64,000 nucleotides of DNA, taken from contig NZ_LYPB01000082.1 in the NCBI RefSeq assembly GCF_001653565.1, positions 19,352 through 83,351 on the forward strand, read 5' to 3'. This DNA is from Paenibacillus oryzisoli. Lineage in GTDB: Bacteria > Bacillota > Bacilli > Paenibacillales > NBRC-103111. Numbering within the stretch: position 1 is the first letter of the stretch; every line of letters starts with the position of its first letter. Shown piece by piece: positions 53,790 through 62,789 of this stretch. The position numbers and the translations under genes are program-made. Under the pieces are notes generated by a model. It searched no databases. It was not told where the DNA came from and worked only from the letters and a program-made list of their open reading frames with translations.

Positions 53790-53838
53790 AAAAAAGGTTG
53801 TCCCATAGGTTTTCTTGACCTTGGGACAACCTTTTTCT
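53790..53838. terminator. Strong terminator between SLH gene and LemA-like gene
   Basis: AAAGGTTGTCCCATAGG pairs with CCTTGGGACAACCTTT around a short loop, with T/A runs on both sides. It serves the SLH gene on the minus strand. Confidence 0.9.
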
Positions 53839-53885
53839 GTAAGTCATGCAAATAAGAAGTTTGCCAATCTGCGATTACTTAGTTA

Positions 53886-56800
53886 TTAGCTTTGCGATTG
53901 GATATATGCAGCCAAGCGCAGCAGGAGAACGGCAGCTTCCGCTCTAGTCGTCGTAGCTATCGGGTGGAATTGATTTCCACTTTGCCCTTGCACGAGACCA
54001 GCCTCTTGTGCTGCGCTAACATAAGGCATGGACCAGTCAGCTATTGCCGCATTATCCGCAAAGGTGGTCTTCTCCCTGCTAGCAATCTTCAGCTTAGCAG
54101 CCTTGGCAATTAGAACCGTCACTTCCGCGCGGTTAATGTTCGTGTTCGGGTGGAATGTATTGTCAGGGTATCCACTGACAATACCTGTATGCACAGCTGC
54201 CGCCACAGCACCGCTTGCCCAGCTTGGAATGTCACGCTGATCTTCAAAAGATAACCCGTTCCCATCCGGCCAAGCCATGATCCGTTGCAACATAAGTGCA
54301 AATTCAGCTCGGGAGACGGGAGTGTCCGGACGGAAGGTGCCGTCGGGATAACCATGAACTAGCCCTTTGACAACACCGTCGCGAATCGCCTGCTCAGCCC
54401 AATGACCCGAGATATCCGTGAACCCCGGCTCCGTCTCCTCAGCAAGGGCAATCACCGCGAACTTGGTAAAGTGATCCGTTTTGCCTGCCAGGGTATTTCC
54501 ATCCGCACGACCTCCTATGCTCACCCATTGCAGGGTTGTTTCATCGTAGTAGGCTAATACAGGCCGCTTCTGCGCACGAACCAATTCCGCATCTGTCCAA
54601 TCTATGCTGAGTTGCACAGGAAGCTTAAATTTACCTGGCACATCTTTCTTAAATTCATATACGTCGCTGAGAAGTAGCTGCTCCGACTGGAGCAACGCTT
54701 TTACGTCATCTGTTATCTTCTGCATCGTGATGGTCATCGGCTGCTCGATAGCGCCAATGGGAATGAACAGTGTTGCTCCAGCGATTTTCAAGGTGTATTC
54801 CTTACCCGGAACGACAGCGAAGGAACCCGGCGCCCCAGCTGGTGCACCCACCTGCTCATCTGTTGAAGAAGAAGGACTGACAATATTCGCAATGTTGATC
54901 GTCTTGACCTGCTTATTGCCTACGGAATCAGCCGCGAATATCGTATAGGTACCGTTTTGGGTAATACGAATGATTCCCGATAACGGCACATCCGTACCGA
55001 ATGACGGGGCAGCGAAGTCCCCATCTGTATGCTCACCTTGCGCCCAGCGTAAATCAGTCAGCGCATTACCTGCTGCCGCGTTATAAACGGCTGCCGTTAC
55101 AGTTAAGTCTACACCCGTACTTACAGGAGTCATTGGTGTATAACTCAGTGTAATTTCGGGCGCATCCGTAATAATGTTTGTAATCTCAATCGTCTTGACC
55201 TGCTTATTTCCTGCGGAATCAGCTGCGAATACCGTATAGATACCGCTTTGAGTAATACGAACGATGCCCGATAACGGCACACCCGTACCGAATGATGAGG
55301 AAGTGAAGTCCACAGCTGCATATTCACCTTTCGCCCAACGTAAATCAGTCAATGCATTACCCGCTGCCGTGTTATAAACGTCTGCCGTTACAGTTAAGTC
55401 TATACCGGTATTAACAATCGTCAGCGGTGTATAGGTCAAAGTAATCTGCGGAGCATCCGTCAAGATATTCGTAATTTCAATGGTCTTCACTTGTCTATTA
55501 CCTGCAGAATCAGCCGCATATACCGTATATTTGCCGTTCTGAGCAATAGGGACGACACCGGACAACGGCACATCCGCTCCGAATAATGGGGAGGTGAAGT
55601 CCCCAGCAATATGCTCTCCTTCCGCCCAGCGCAAGTCAGTCAATGCATTGCCAGCCGCCGCGCCATAGACAGTTGCTGTTACAGTTAAGTCTACCCCCGT
55701 ACTCACAAGCGTCATCGGCGTGTAGGTCAGTGTAATTGCGGGAGCATCCGTAACAATATTCGTAATCTCAATGGTTTTGACAAATGTATTGCCACCACCA
55801 TCTCTGGCGAAAACGGTATAGGTTCCATTGGTGCTTACCTGGAAGGCTCCTCCTGTGAGGACTGTTCCCGAAGTCGTGAAGTAGACTGCATCCTGAACAC
55901 TTTCGGCCCATTTGAGAGGAGCTAGCGTGCTGCCAGTTCCATCCGCATTAACTGTAACTGTGATAGCATTGTTAGTCGGAACAGTGACAGATGGCGTGAG
56001 GCTGATTGTCGGCGCTATTCCGTCAACGAGAATATGACTCAGACTCGGGAGTGAAATGGGCAGATCCAACCCAACAGTGTCTCCCAACGCCGTAATAGCT
56101 GCTGGAGAAACTGCCCCAATTGCAGTTCCGAGCTCTATGCCATCCGTGTCCTGATCCCCCGATTGGACGGTATAGCTGAATTGCAGTTTTTCCGGGTGCC
56201 CTGCGAGTTTTCCTGTATAAAGGGCGGCACGATCAACGCCGTTCAATTGCAAAGGCAACTCTGGTGTACCTGCAACATCGACGGGTTTCGTGAATGTGAC
56301 CGTAAAGTCAAGTTGCTGTCCGACGCCATAAGTGCCATTAGCTGGAACTTCTACAACAGATGGCTGCGGAGTCGGTACGATAATTTTCAGACGGTACACG
56401 CCTTGCCACAGTCCGGCTGCATCCGTGACTCGAATTTCAACGGGATTATCCCCTAATTTTAAGTTGATATCTCCCGTGCTGCCAGCCGTGCCATTCATCG
56501 CTACATGCGCGCCCGCTGTATCTGCTGCCGTAACAGCTATATGTGCAGAGGTAACTGGTGTGTTAAGCGTTGCAGCGTAACTGCCTCTGAGACTGTCGAA
56601 GGCAGCGTTCAGGGACACGGTTGCCCCCGGAGCTGTGACTGTCATTCCGTTTAGAAGGACTCCGCCTAAACTCGCGTATGGCATGGGATAGGTCGTCCCT
56701 TCAATCATCCCCCACTGCTTACCGCTGCCGAATTCCCAGCCTGCAGCAGCAAATGTTGCCTGCTGCATCATTTGCCCCGTCGTCAGACCAGTTCCCCCTG

Positions 56801-58541
56801 CTAAGTCTGCTTGGCCGCTGTTGGTAATGTCCCAGAAGGAGTCCGACACAGTTCCTCCATTTCGGTATCCGATCAGACCTCCCTTATCAACGCTCCCGCT
56901 AACAGTCGCAGCTGAATATGACTTACTGATGGTGAATACTCCGTCAACAACGCCGGCTAAGCCGCCAACCTTGTTAACACCGTAAACAGCTCCTTGTACG
57001 GACACCCCACTCACTGTTGTGTTGACGGCCTCCCCGATCAACGCTCCTACCTTGTCCTTGCCGTGGATATTCGTGCCCAACAAGGCTATGTTCTTTATCG
57101 ATGCACTGGAAGTAGAGCCGAATAACCCGATGCCGTCCGTTCCCGCTCGTTGAATGCCGATGTTTGCTATCGCATGATTCTGCCCATCGAAGCTTCCGCT
57201 AAAAGGGGCCGACGTATTGCCCACTGGCATCCAGCCCGCACCCGCACTGAAGGCTGATAAATCAAGATCATTTTCCAGCAAATAGACCTGACCCATCCCG
57301 TAACCTTCAGCTGCGTTGCCGATCTTGGAAAGCTGTTCGGCTGTTGTGATCCGATGCGGATAGCCCGCCGTGCCCGCATCACGGATAACGGTGAGTTTGT
57401 AGATCGCGTTAAGCCTTGTAGGATCAGTTGCATCGCTTACTTTTATTTGAAAATCATTGGGTCCTGGGTTCAGAGACAGTACCTTTGTGCCAGAGCCGCC
57501 ATCTACGGAAACATTCGAGGTTCCGCTTAATGCTGTTCCCGCTACGGTCACCTGATCCGTCTTGCTCACGACCCTCACGACGTAAACTCCGTAATCGTCA
57601 CTAAACGCACGGTCCAGTGCTTGCGGAGCATTATCGGCCGTATCCTCCACAGTCAACGATGCCAATGCTACTTTGGTGTAGTCGCTGCGCAAAAGCGGGT
57701 AGGTGGCCTCTTCAATGAGGCCCCATGTGTTGGTGAAGTCCCAACCCACATATGTCGCTTTGCGCTTCATCTCAGCAGTGGTCTTGCCGTCTCCACCATC
57801 GGAAGTACTCATCCCGCTTGTCTCCGTATTCCAGTATGAGGACGTAACTGCTCCGCCAGGTCTTTGTCCAATCAACCCTCCGGAATAGGAGCCAGAACCC
57901 ACCGAAGCGATAGAGTAAACTCGGGTAACCAGGCCGCTCGAGTAGCCGATCGCACCGCCGAAGCTATCTTCAGGAGAGGGACCGATACTAACCTGCCCTT
58001 GCGCATAGCTATCAGAGATGTTGGAGAAATCGTTGTAACCGACTAAAACGCCAACGGATTCATTCCCTGTCACATTGCCTTCAGCGTAGGAATTCGTAAT
58101 AGAAGTTTGAGACGCATCACCTGCGATCCCGCCGACATATCTGTATCCTTTAACTGTGATATTCGTCAAATGGACATTAGTAATCGTCGCATTCGAGGTC
58201 TGACCAAATAATCCAACGTTATTGTTATTAGCGCGATCGATCGACATATTGCGGATCGCATAACCATTACCATTCAGAGTTCCAGTAAATGGGGAACCTT
58301 GTTTACCCAATGGCAGCCATCCCTCGTGATCTCCGTTATCGTATCCGGCCAGATCAATATCGTTCGTTAATCTGTACTCCCCCGCCAAACTCAGCGTAGA
58401 GGCATTAATTGCGGCCAATTCTGCTGGCGTACTGATGTCAATCACAGCCGCCGAAGCTAGCCGTACAGGCAAGAACGGATTCGGCAGGAGCGATACGACA
58501 AGCAAGGCCATCAGCATAACGGCACCTATTCTTATTTTCAT
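53886..58541 (-). CDS. Giant SLH-domain surface protein with GLUG and Ig-like repeats
   Basis: A 1,551-aa cell-surface protein. Signal peptide about 1-32; GLUG-type beta-helix segments (40-280 and 395-625; NVGLFGQTSNATITNV is a sample); cadherin-like modules (about 290-390 and 640-730); another beta module (about 735-840); one divergent and three nearly identical 97-residue Ig-like repeats (about 845-1240); a ZU5-like module (about 1260-1370); three C-terminal SLH domains that anchor it to wall polymers. AAAGGGAG precedes the ATG. It is a likely adhesin or surface scaffold; no enzyme motif is seen. Monocistronic. Confidence 0.9.
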   Translation of the reverse strand: MKIRIGAVMLMALLVVSLLPNPFLPVRLASAAVIDISTPAELAAINASTLSLAGEYRLTNDIDLAGYDNGDHEGWLPLGKQGSPFTGTLNGNGYAIRNMSIDRANNNNVGLFGQTSNATITNVHLTNITVKGYRYVGGIAGDASQTSITNSYAEGNVTGNESVGVLVGYNDFSNISDSYAQGQVSIGPSPEDSFGGAIGYSSGLVTRVYSIASVGSGSYSGGLIGQRPGGAVTSSYWNTETSGMSTSDGGDGKTTAEMKRKATYVGWDFTNTWGLIEEATYPLLRSDYTKVALASLTVEDTADNAPQALDRAFSDDYGVYVVRVVSKTDQVTVAGTALSGTSNVSVDGGSGTKVLSLNPGPNDFQIKVSDATDPTRLNAIYKLTVIRDAGTAGYPHRITTAEQLSKIGNAAEGYGMGQVYLLENDLDLSAFSAGAGWMPVGNTSAPFSGSFDGQNHAIANIGIQRAGTDGIGLFGSTSSASIKNIALLGTNIHGKDKVGALIGEAVNTTVSGVSVQGAVYGVNKVGGLAGVVDGVFTISKSYSAATVSGSVDKGGLIGYRNGGTVSDSFWDITNSGQADLAGGTGLTTGQMMQQATFAAAGWEFGSGKQWGMIEGTTYPMPYASLGGVLLNGMTVTAPGATVSLNAAFDSLRGSYAATLNTPVTSAHIAVTAADTAGAHVAMNGTAGSTGDINLKLGDNPVEIRVTDAAGLWQGVYRLKIIVPTPQPSVVEVPANGTYGVGQQLDFTVTFTKPVDVAGTPELPLQLNGVDRAALYTGKLAGHPEKLQFSYTVQSGDQDTDGIELGTAIGAVSPAAITALGDTVGLDLPISLPSLSHILVDGIAPTISLTPSVTVPTNNAITVTVNADGTGSTLAPLKWAESVQDAVYFTTSGTVLTGGAFQVSTNGTYTVFARDGGGNTFVKTIEITNIVTDAPAITLTYTPMTLVSTGVDLTVTATVYGAAAGNALTDLRWAEGEHIAGDFTSPLFGADVPLSGVVPIAQNGKYTVYAADSAGNRQVKTIEITNILTDAPQITLTYTPLTIVNTGIDLTVTADVYNTAAGNALTDLRWAKGEYAAVDFTSSSFGTGVPLSGIVRITQSGIYTVFAADSAGNKQVKTIEITNIITDAPEITLSYTPMTPVSTGVDLTVTAAVYNAAAGNALTDLRWAQGEHTDGDFAAPSFGTDVPLSGIIRITQNGTYTIFAADSVGNKQVKTINIANIVSPSSSTDEQVGAPAGAPGSFAVVPGKEYTLKIAGATLFIPIGAIEQPMTITMQKITDDVKALLQSEQLLLSDVYEFKKDVPGKFKLPVQLSIDWTDAELVRAQKRPVLAYYDETTLQWVSIGGRADGNTLAGKTDHFTKFAVIALAEETEPGFTDISGHWAEQAIRDGVVKGLVHGYPDGTFRPDTPVSRAEFALMLQRIMAWPDGNGLSFEDQRDIPSWASGAVAAAVHTGIVSGYPDNTFHPNTNINRAEVTVLIAKAAKLKIASREKTTFADNAAIADWSMPYVSAAQEAGLVQGQSGNQFHPIATTTRAEAAVLLLRLAAYIQSQS
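54878..55765. repeat. Three 291-base in-frame tandem repeats
   Basis: Within the SLH gene, three copies of a 97-residue Ig-like unit (landmarks LTYTPMT, AAGNALTDLRWA, YTVFAADSAGN, KTIEITNI) lie head to tail and are very similar at DNA level, suggesting recent expansion or gene conversion. A fourth, divergent copy precedes them in the protein. Confidence 0.88.
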
Positions 58542-58908
58542 CTCTTTTCTCCCTTTACATAAAAATTCAAAATGCTTAGAACAACTTCATGGAATTATTG
58601 CGCTGCAGTGATCAAATCTCATTTTCTACTTCATTACGAATCTCTCAATCATGATAGAAACAGGCATCATTAATAGAAGCACGAGTTGCCTCAATGCTTA
58701 TACATAAGCTAGTAATCTCCCTTTATTTCAACAATATCTGCTAATATTTTACACGATAATTCTGGTAAATTAAAGTAATTTAAGAGGTTTCATCCCTTGC
58801 TCGCCAACGATTTGCAAAACAACCTAAAGAGGACTGCGACAGGTCACTTGCTCATAACCTGTCACAGCCCTCTAACCCGCGTTCGCAGCGGTTTCTATCC
58901 TTGCATCT
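58542..58908. other. Gene-free stretch upstream of the SLH gene
   Basis: It contains the A/T-rich promoter region of the SLH gene, without a confident pair of boxes, and at 58834-58884 a repeat cassette shared with 60813-60863. No gene was recognised. Confidence 0.6.
58831..58870 (-). terminator. Terminator-like hairpin after ldh, cassette copy 1
   Basis: On the minus strand GGGCTGTGACAGGT pairs with ACCTGTCGCAGTCC through two G-U pairs. The T tail is poor. A 51-base block here differs at only three positions from the block at 60813-60863. Confidence 0.65.
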
Positions 58909-59823
58909 TCAAATTTCAATGGAATGAATAAGTTCCTTCATCTTCTGTGCTGACCGGTGAAGTTGCTCGCGCTCCAACTCCGAGATCTCTAGTTTGAGCA
59001 CTTCGCGCACGCCGCTGCGATCCACGACGCAAGGAACGCCCAGATAGACATCCGATACCCCGTGATAATCTTGAAGCAGCGTCGAGACATTAAGCACAGC
59101 ACCTTCATCGCGAAGAATTGCGGTACAGATACGGTCGAGAGCGAGGGCAATCGCGTAGTAGGTAGCCCCCTTGGCCGAGATGATCTCATATGCCGCATCC
59201 CTCGTGTTCGTGAAGATTCTCTCCTTCGTCGCCTCGTCCAATGGAATGCGGGTTCCGGCAATATTGGCCAGACTCCACACCGGGAGCTCGGAATCGCCAT
59301 GCTCGCCGATGATATGGGCATGCACGCTGCGAGGGTCGATGCCCAGCTCTTCCCCGATCAGGTAACGGAAGCGCGAGCTGTCTAGCAGCGTGCCCGAACC
59401 GATGATCCGCTGAACAGGCCACTGCGACTTCCGCCACGAGAAGTAGCTCATGATGTCCACAGGGTTGGAGGCGATCAGCAAAATGCCGTCCTGATTATAC
59501 TTGAGCACTTCTGTCATGATGCTCTCGAATATGCCGACATTCCTTTTCAACAGATCGACCCTAGTCTCGCCTGGCCTTTGGGCAGCGCCTGCTGTAATCA
59601 CGATAATGCTGGCATCGCGACAATCCTCATATTCGCCCGCCCATACCTTCGTTTTTCCTAAGAAAGGAAGGCCGTGGTTCATATCGATGGCATCGCCTTT
59701 CGCTTTGCCTTTGTTGGCGTCAATGAGCACCAGCTCATCCGCCCGCTCCCTTAGCAACAGTGTGTACGCAGTCGTCGCACCGACGGCTCCTACTCCAATG
59801 ATCACAATCTTCGTTTTATTCAT
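58909..59823 (-). CDS. ldh: L-lactate dehydrogenase
   Basis: A 304-aa NAD-dependent cytosolic enzyme converting pyruvate to lactate. GVGAVGATTAYTLL is the NAD-binding turn; AQRPGETRVDLLKRN carries the Gln typical of lactate rather than malate specificity and the substrate Arg; IGEHGDSELPVWS holds the catalytic His. The ATG at 59823 has GGAGGG eight bases upstream and overlaps the end of the FNT gene by eight bases, so the two are translationally coupled. Confidence 0.93.
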   Translation of the reverse strand: MNKTKIVIIGVGAVGATTAYTLLLRERADELVLIDANKGKAKGDAIDMNHGLPFLGKTKVWAGEYEDCRDASIIVITAGAAQRPGETRVDLLKRNVGIFESIMTEVLKYNQDGILLIASNPVDIMSYFSWRKSQWPVQRIIGSGTLLDSSRFRYLIGEELGIDPRSVHAHIIGEHGDSELPVWSLANIAGTRIPLDEATKERIFTNTRDAAYEIISAKGATYYAIALALDRICTAILRDEGAVLNVSTLLQDYHGVSDVYLGVPCVVDRSGVREVLKLEISELEREQLHRSAQKMKELIHSIEI

Positions 59824-60640
59824 CCAAATCGCCCTCCGTAAATGTAGTAGTTGAATTGAGTTCTTCATCCAAATAGGGTTTGTTCACATAGTGATACATT
59901 ACGCCCATCAGTACCGCGCCGCCAATGATATTGCCCAGGGTGACCGGAATGAGATTATGAAACACTCCGCCGATGGATATCGTCCCGGGATGGTGCAGCA
60001 CCAACGCAATTGCGAATGTGCACATATTGGCAATGCTATGTTCGTAGCCGGAGATAAAGAAGCAGAACACGAAGAGGACCATGGCAAACATCTTCGCTCC
60101 ATCTCCCTTAAGGGACAGAGGAATGAAGAAGGCAAGACAGACGAGCCAGTTACAGAGGATGGCGCGGAAGAACAGCTCCCCCATCGGCAGATTCATTTTT
60201 TTATCCACGACACTGAGCAAGAACGCGTTGACAGACGACTCCGCGAATAAGCTGGTTGTATAGATCATGAATGCGAAAAAGGCTGCACCGATGATGTTGC
60301 CTATGTAGGTATACAGCCATAGCTTCAGCACGGTACTCCAACGCATTTTCCGTCTCAAAGCAGCGTAAGTGAAGTAAAAGGTGTTGCCGGTGAATAAATC
60401 CCCTCCCCCGTAAGTGATTAGAATGATGGCTGCACCGAAAGTAATTGCCGCCATTGGATACGTAAGAGGAGAATGTTCCCCATAAAAGAAGCTGCCCGTC
60501 TTGAACGCAACGATGACGCCGAAGCCGATGAACATGCTCGCGAGTGCGGAGCGCGCGATATACCGTAGGCGGCTCATCTTGAATACTTTGAGCTTCTTTA
60601 AGGCAAGCTGCTCAACCTTTTCGAGAGCGGCAATTTCCAT
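59816..60640 (-). CDS. Formate/nitrite transporter (FNT) family channel
   Basis: A 274-aa six-helix channel of the FocA/NirC/HSC type. GGGDLFTGNTFYF is the conserved helix-2 break and GYEHSIANM the helix-5 break; the central His is present in YEHS. The C-terminal tail is acidic. AGGTGAG precedes the ATG. It is the first gene of an FNT-ldh operon, so monocarboxylate (lactate or formate) movement is a plausible role; nitrite cannot be excluded. Confidence 0.9.
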   Translation of the reverse strand: MEIAALEKVEQLALKKLKVFKMSRLRYIARSALASMFIGFGVIVAFKTGSFFYGEHSPLTYPMAAITFGAAIILITYGGGDLFTGNTFYFTYAALRRKMRWSTVLKLWLYTYIGNIIGAAFFAFMIYTTSLFAESSVNAFLLSVVDKKMNLPMGELFFRAILCNWLVCLAFFIPLSLKGDGAKMFAMVLFVFCFFISGYEHSIANMCTFAIALVLHHPGTISIGGVFHNLIPVTLGNIIGGAVLMGVMYHYVNKPYLDEELNSTTTFTEGDLDE

Positions 60641-60724
60641 TTACGCTCACCTCCGAATTTATGTCAGGCAGAGCAACATCTGATGAATAAGATTGAGCTC
60701 CGGTAACTCTCTTCCTTAGAACAG

Positions 60725-60767
60725 ATACTAAAGGAGTATGTCAGATCTGGCTGTGATGTTTATCACA
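60725..60767 (-). promoter_or_regulatory. Fnr box and class II-type promoter of the FNT-ldh operon
   Basis: TGTGATGTTTATCACA (60752-60767) is a perfect TGTGA-N6-TCACA site, as bound by Fnr/CRP proteins. On the minus strand a TAGTAT -10 box (60725-60730) places the site centre about 41.5 bases before the expected start, the classical position for activation. Confidence 0.75.
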
Positions 60768-60803
60768 TCGTAGTCGTTAACATCTGCGTTATACCCAAAA
60801 TGC

Positions 60804-60848
60804 CAAAAAGAGCTGTGACAGGTCACTTGCTCACCACCTGTCACAGCC
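60804..60848 (-). terminator. Terminator of the STAS-like gene, cassette copy 2
   Basis: On the minus strand GCTGTGACAGGT pairs perfectly with ACCTGTCACAGC and is followed by TCTTTTT. The same 51-base block lies after ldh. Confidence 0.88.
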
Positions 60849-60878
60849 CTCTAACCCGCGTTCCACGCGGCTTATTGC

Positions 60879-61340
60879 CTACTTCTCCTCACCCGTGGCA
60901 TTCGGGTTAACTTCCCGCGAGATCCAGTCGCTCCAGCTCAATGCTAAGCCAGCCACCTCGACTATACGGTCATCCTCACTTGCAAGATGCTGGAATGCGG
61001 AAGTCAGACTGTCTACGAATTTCAATTGAATCGACCCATGCCGCTGAACTTGTCTAGCTGCTGCAGTCTCTTTGATGGCATCCGGCAGCACGATAACAAT
61101 CCATTTCAAGTGCGTATGTTCGAGGATCGGCAGAGCTTTCAACATCGAATCCAGCGTGGCGACCGTCCTTTCGGCGATAATCCGATTATCGATCAGAAGG
61201 TGAAAGGGCTGCTTCGCCTCTTGCAAAGCCATGTGCGCATCCGTTGCGATATCCCGGAAATCCTCCATCGTTACCACCGGTTCATAATGCGTCAACGCCA
61301 AAATATGATTCTTCACCAGCCAGCCTGCTTTATAGCGCAT
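60879..61340 (-). CDS. STAS/SpoIIAA-like protein with sulfurtransferase-like C-terminal tail
   Basis: A 153-aa cytosolic protein. Residues 1-128 look like an alpha/beta STAS-type fold (ILALTHYEPVVTMEDFRDIA, FHLLIDNR and WIVIVLP strands) of unknown role. The last 20 residues (LSWSDWISREVNPNATGEEK) closely match the end of the sulfurtransferase encoded at 62868-63716 (SWSDWISWEDNPIATGEE), and the DNA is 45/50 identical (60889-60938 versus 62875-62924). This suggests exchange of the 3' end. The gene is followed by terminator cassette copy 2. Confidence 0.75.
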   Translation of the reverse strand: MRYKAGWLVKNHILALTHYEPVVTMEDFRDIATDAHMALQEAKQPFHLLIDNRIIAERTVATLDSMLKALPILEHTHLKWIVIVLPDAIKETAAARQVQRHGSIQLKFVDSLTSAFQHLASEDDRIVEVAGLALSWSDWISREVNPNATGEEK

Positions 61341-61363
61341 GCTTAACCTCCTTGGTTATGTGG

Positions 61364-62122
61364 TCAGATATATTGTCGACTATATGCCCATAGCGCCTCG
61401 CCTTCTTGGCCTTCGGGCAAAGGAACGTGGAAACGCATGGGGCGATCTTGCTTCCAATGTACCCCCGAATGATTCTCTAAGATCAACCGACCTAGATACG
61501 CGCTACCTTTGGCTATCGGCTGGCCGAATATTCGAGACAACAATCTGAACAGCAATGGCGCCTCGTGGAACAAATTCGTTCGAACCATTCCCGGATAGCA
61601 GGTATGCACGCGTAACTGCGGATATCGTTTGGCAAGCTCGGAAGCATAGAGATCGACCGCAAGCGCTGCCTTCATAGCGGCCTTCAGACCGACTTGGGGT
61701 TCAGCCCAAGCGGTTGAAACATTCTTGTGGACGCCATTACCTCCTACCATAACGATGCATCCGCCGGGTACAATCTTGTTCTGCTGAAGAAGCATCTCCG
61801 ATAACGCGAATTTACTCAAATAGTTTGTTGCGAAAGTCGTCTCCAACCCTTCATTGGTCAGCCGGACCTCTTTGTCCGTAGATATTCCTCCTGCACACAG
61901 CGCTAACGCATGAATCGGACCTTCGAGCTGATCCGCTAATCGACGTACATCCGGCATTTTGGACAGATCCGCATAGAAGTAGTCTCCCCCTAGCTCGGCG
62001 GCAATCTTTGCGCCTTGAGTTCGATTTCGACCAACGATCGTCACCTTCCAACCGCTTTCAGCGGCTAAGCGCGCCGTCCCGTAACCGATCCCGCTTGTTC
62101 CTCCCGTAACTATGATTCGCAT
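61364..62122 (-). CDS. Short-chain dehydrogenase-like protein with atypical active site
   Basis: A 252-aa Rossmann protein. TGGTSGIGYGTARLA binds the cofactor, CAGG replaces the usual NAG, and TNYLSKF carries the structural Asn. Where the Ser and Tyr-x-x-x-Lys catalytic residues should be, the sequence reads IVMVGGNG and KAAMK, so the classical Ser and Tyr are missing. It may be inactive as a standard SDR or use another mechanism. The ATG at 62122 follows AGGGGGGG. Controlled by MarR sites upstream. Confidence 0.85.
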   Translation of the reverse strand: MRIIVTGGTSGIGYGTARLAAESGWKVTIVGRNRTQGAKIAAELGGDYFYADLSKMPDVRRLADQLEGPIHALALCAGGISTDKEVRLTNEGLETTFATNYLSKFALSEMLLQQNKIVPGGCIVMVGGNGVHKNVSTAWAEPQVGLKAAMKAALAVDLYASELAKRYPQLRVHTCYPGMVRTNLFHEAPLLFRLLSRIFGQPIAKGSAYLGRLILENHSGVHWKQDRPMRFHVPLPEGQEGEALWAYSRQYI

Positions 62123-62134
62123 AATACCCCCCCT

Positions 62135-62164
62135 ATATTAGTTAGGATCCTAGCTATCAAACAA
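62135..62164 (-). promoter_or_regulatory. SDR promoter with MarR-type operator in the spacer
   Basis: On the minus strand TTGTTT (-35, 62159-62164) and TAATAT (-10, 62135-62140) are 18 bases apart. The operator TTAGGATCCTAGCTA (62142-62156) fills the spacer, so binding would block polymerase. Confidence 0.65.
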
Positions 62165-62221
62165 ACGTTTTTCATCTTCGTTCTTACCCACGCATCATTG
62201 CACTCACCCCCTCTCATATTG

Positions 62222-62236
62222 TTAGGATGCTAGCTA
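62222..62236. promoter_or_regulatory. Second TTAGGATGCTAGCTA operator
   Basis: A copy of the same 15-base motif, 20 bases past the marR stop and about 100 bases before the SDR start. Confidence 0.65.
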
Positions 62237-62256
62237 TTAGTGAAGGCTACAAGCCC

Positions 62257-62685
62257 CTATTGATAATATTCCTTATCCCCTAAGTTCTTGGCCACTCGTT
62301 GCAGCCACTGTCCCAACAAATCCCTCTCGGCTTGCGTGAACCCTTTAAGCATCTCGTTCTCGAATTCCAAAATAAGATCCACCAGCTTACCGAACACCTC
62401 GTTGCCCTGCTGCGTGAGCGTCACAAAGTTGGCCCTTCCGTCTGTATGGCTAGACTTGCGAGAGATATATGACCGAGCCTCCAGCTTATCTAATATTCCA
62501 GTCAACGTCGCGGATGTAATCCCGCTATGATGCTGGAGCTTCTGCTGCTCTAACCCTCCTGATTGAGCCAAATAACCCAGGATCTCGAATTGCGAAGTCG
62601 TCAGATTGAATGTGCTTAACCGCACGTCAAGCTCTTTGCGCATGATAATATAGGTTCTTTTTAAGTAAAGGACGGATTTAGACAT
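62257..62685 (-). CDS. MarR-family transcriptional regulator
   Basis: A 142-aa winged-helix regulator: SQFEILGYLAQSGGLEQQKL and SGITSATLTGILDKLEARSY form the DNA-binding region, SSHTDGRANFVTLTQQG the wing. The ATG at 62685 is preferred because GGAG lies nine bases upstream; the ATG at 62700 has none. It likely represses itself and the SDR gene through the TTAGGATnCTAGC sites. Confidence 0.9.
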   Translation of the reverse strand: MSKSVLYLKRTYIIMRKELDVRLSTFNLTTSQFEILGYLAQSGGLEQQKLQHHSGITSATLTGILDKLEARSYISRKSSHTDGRANFVTLTQQGNEVFGKLVDLILEFENEMLKGFTQAERDLLGQWLQRVAKNLGDKEYYQ

Positions 62686-62718
62686 GTGGTAGTGCTCCAT
62701 TCTGAGATCGTATCAATA

Positions 62719-62762
62719 TTGCTAGCATCCTAATTATATGTTGGATATTTCCAAGATGTCAA
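62719..62762 (-). promoter_or_regulatory. marR promoter with overlapping operator
   Basis: On the minus strand TTGACA (62757-62762), an 18-base spacer and TATAAT (62733-62738) are followed at once by TTAGGATGCTAGCAA (62719-62733). This is the third copy of the MarR-type motif. Confidence 0.78.
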
Positions 62763-62789
62763 CTGAATTCGGTTGTTAACTTCCGGACA

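Noticed and set aside
58909-59823. Malate dehydrogenase
   Set aside because: The specificity loop has Gln (AQRPGETR) where malate enzymes have Arg, favouring lactate.
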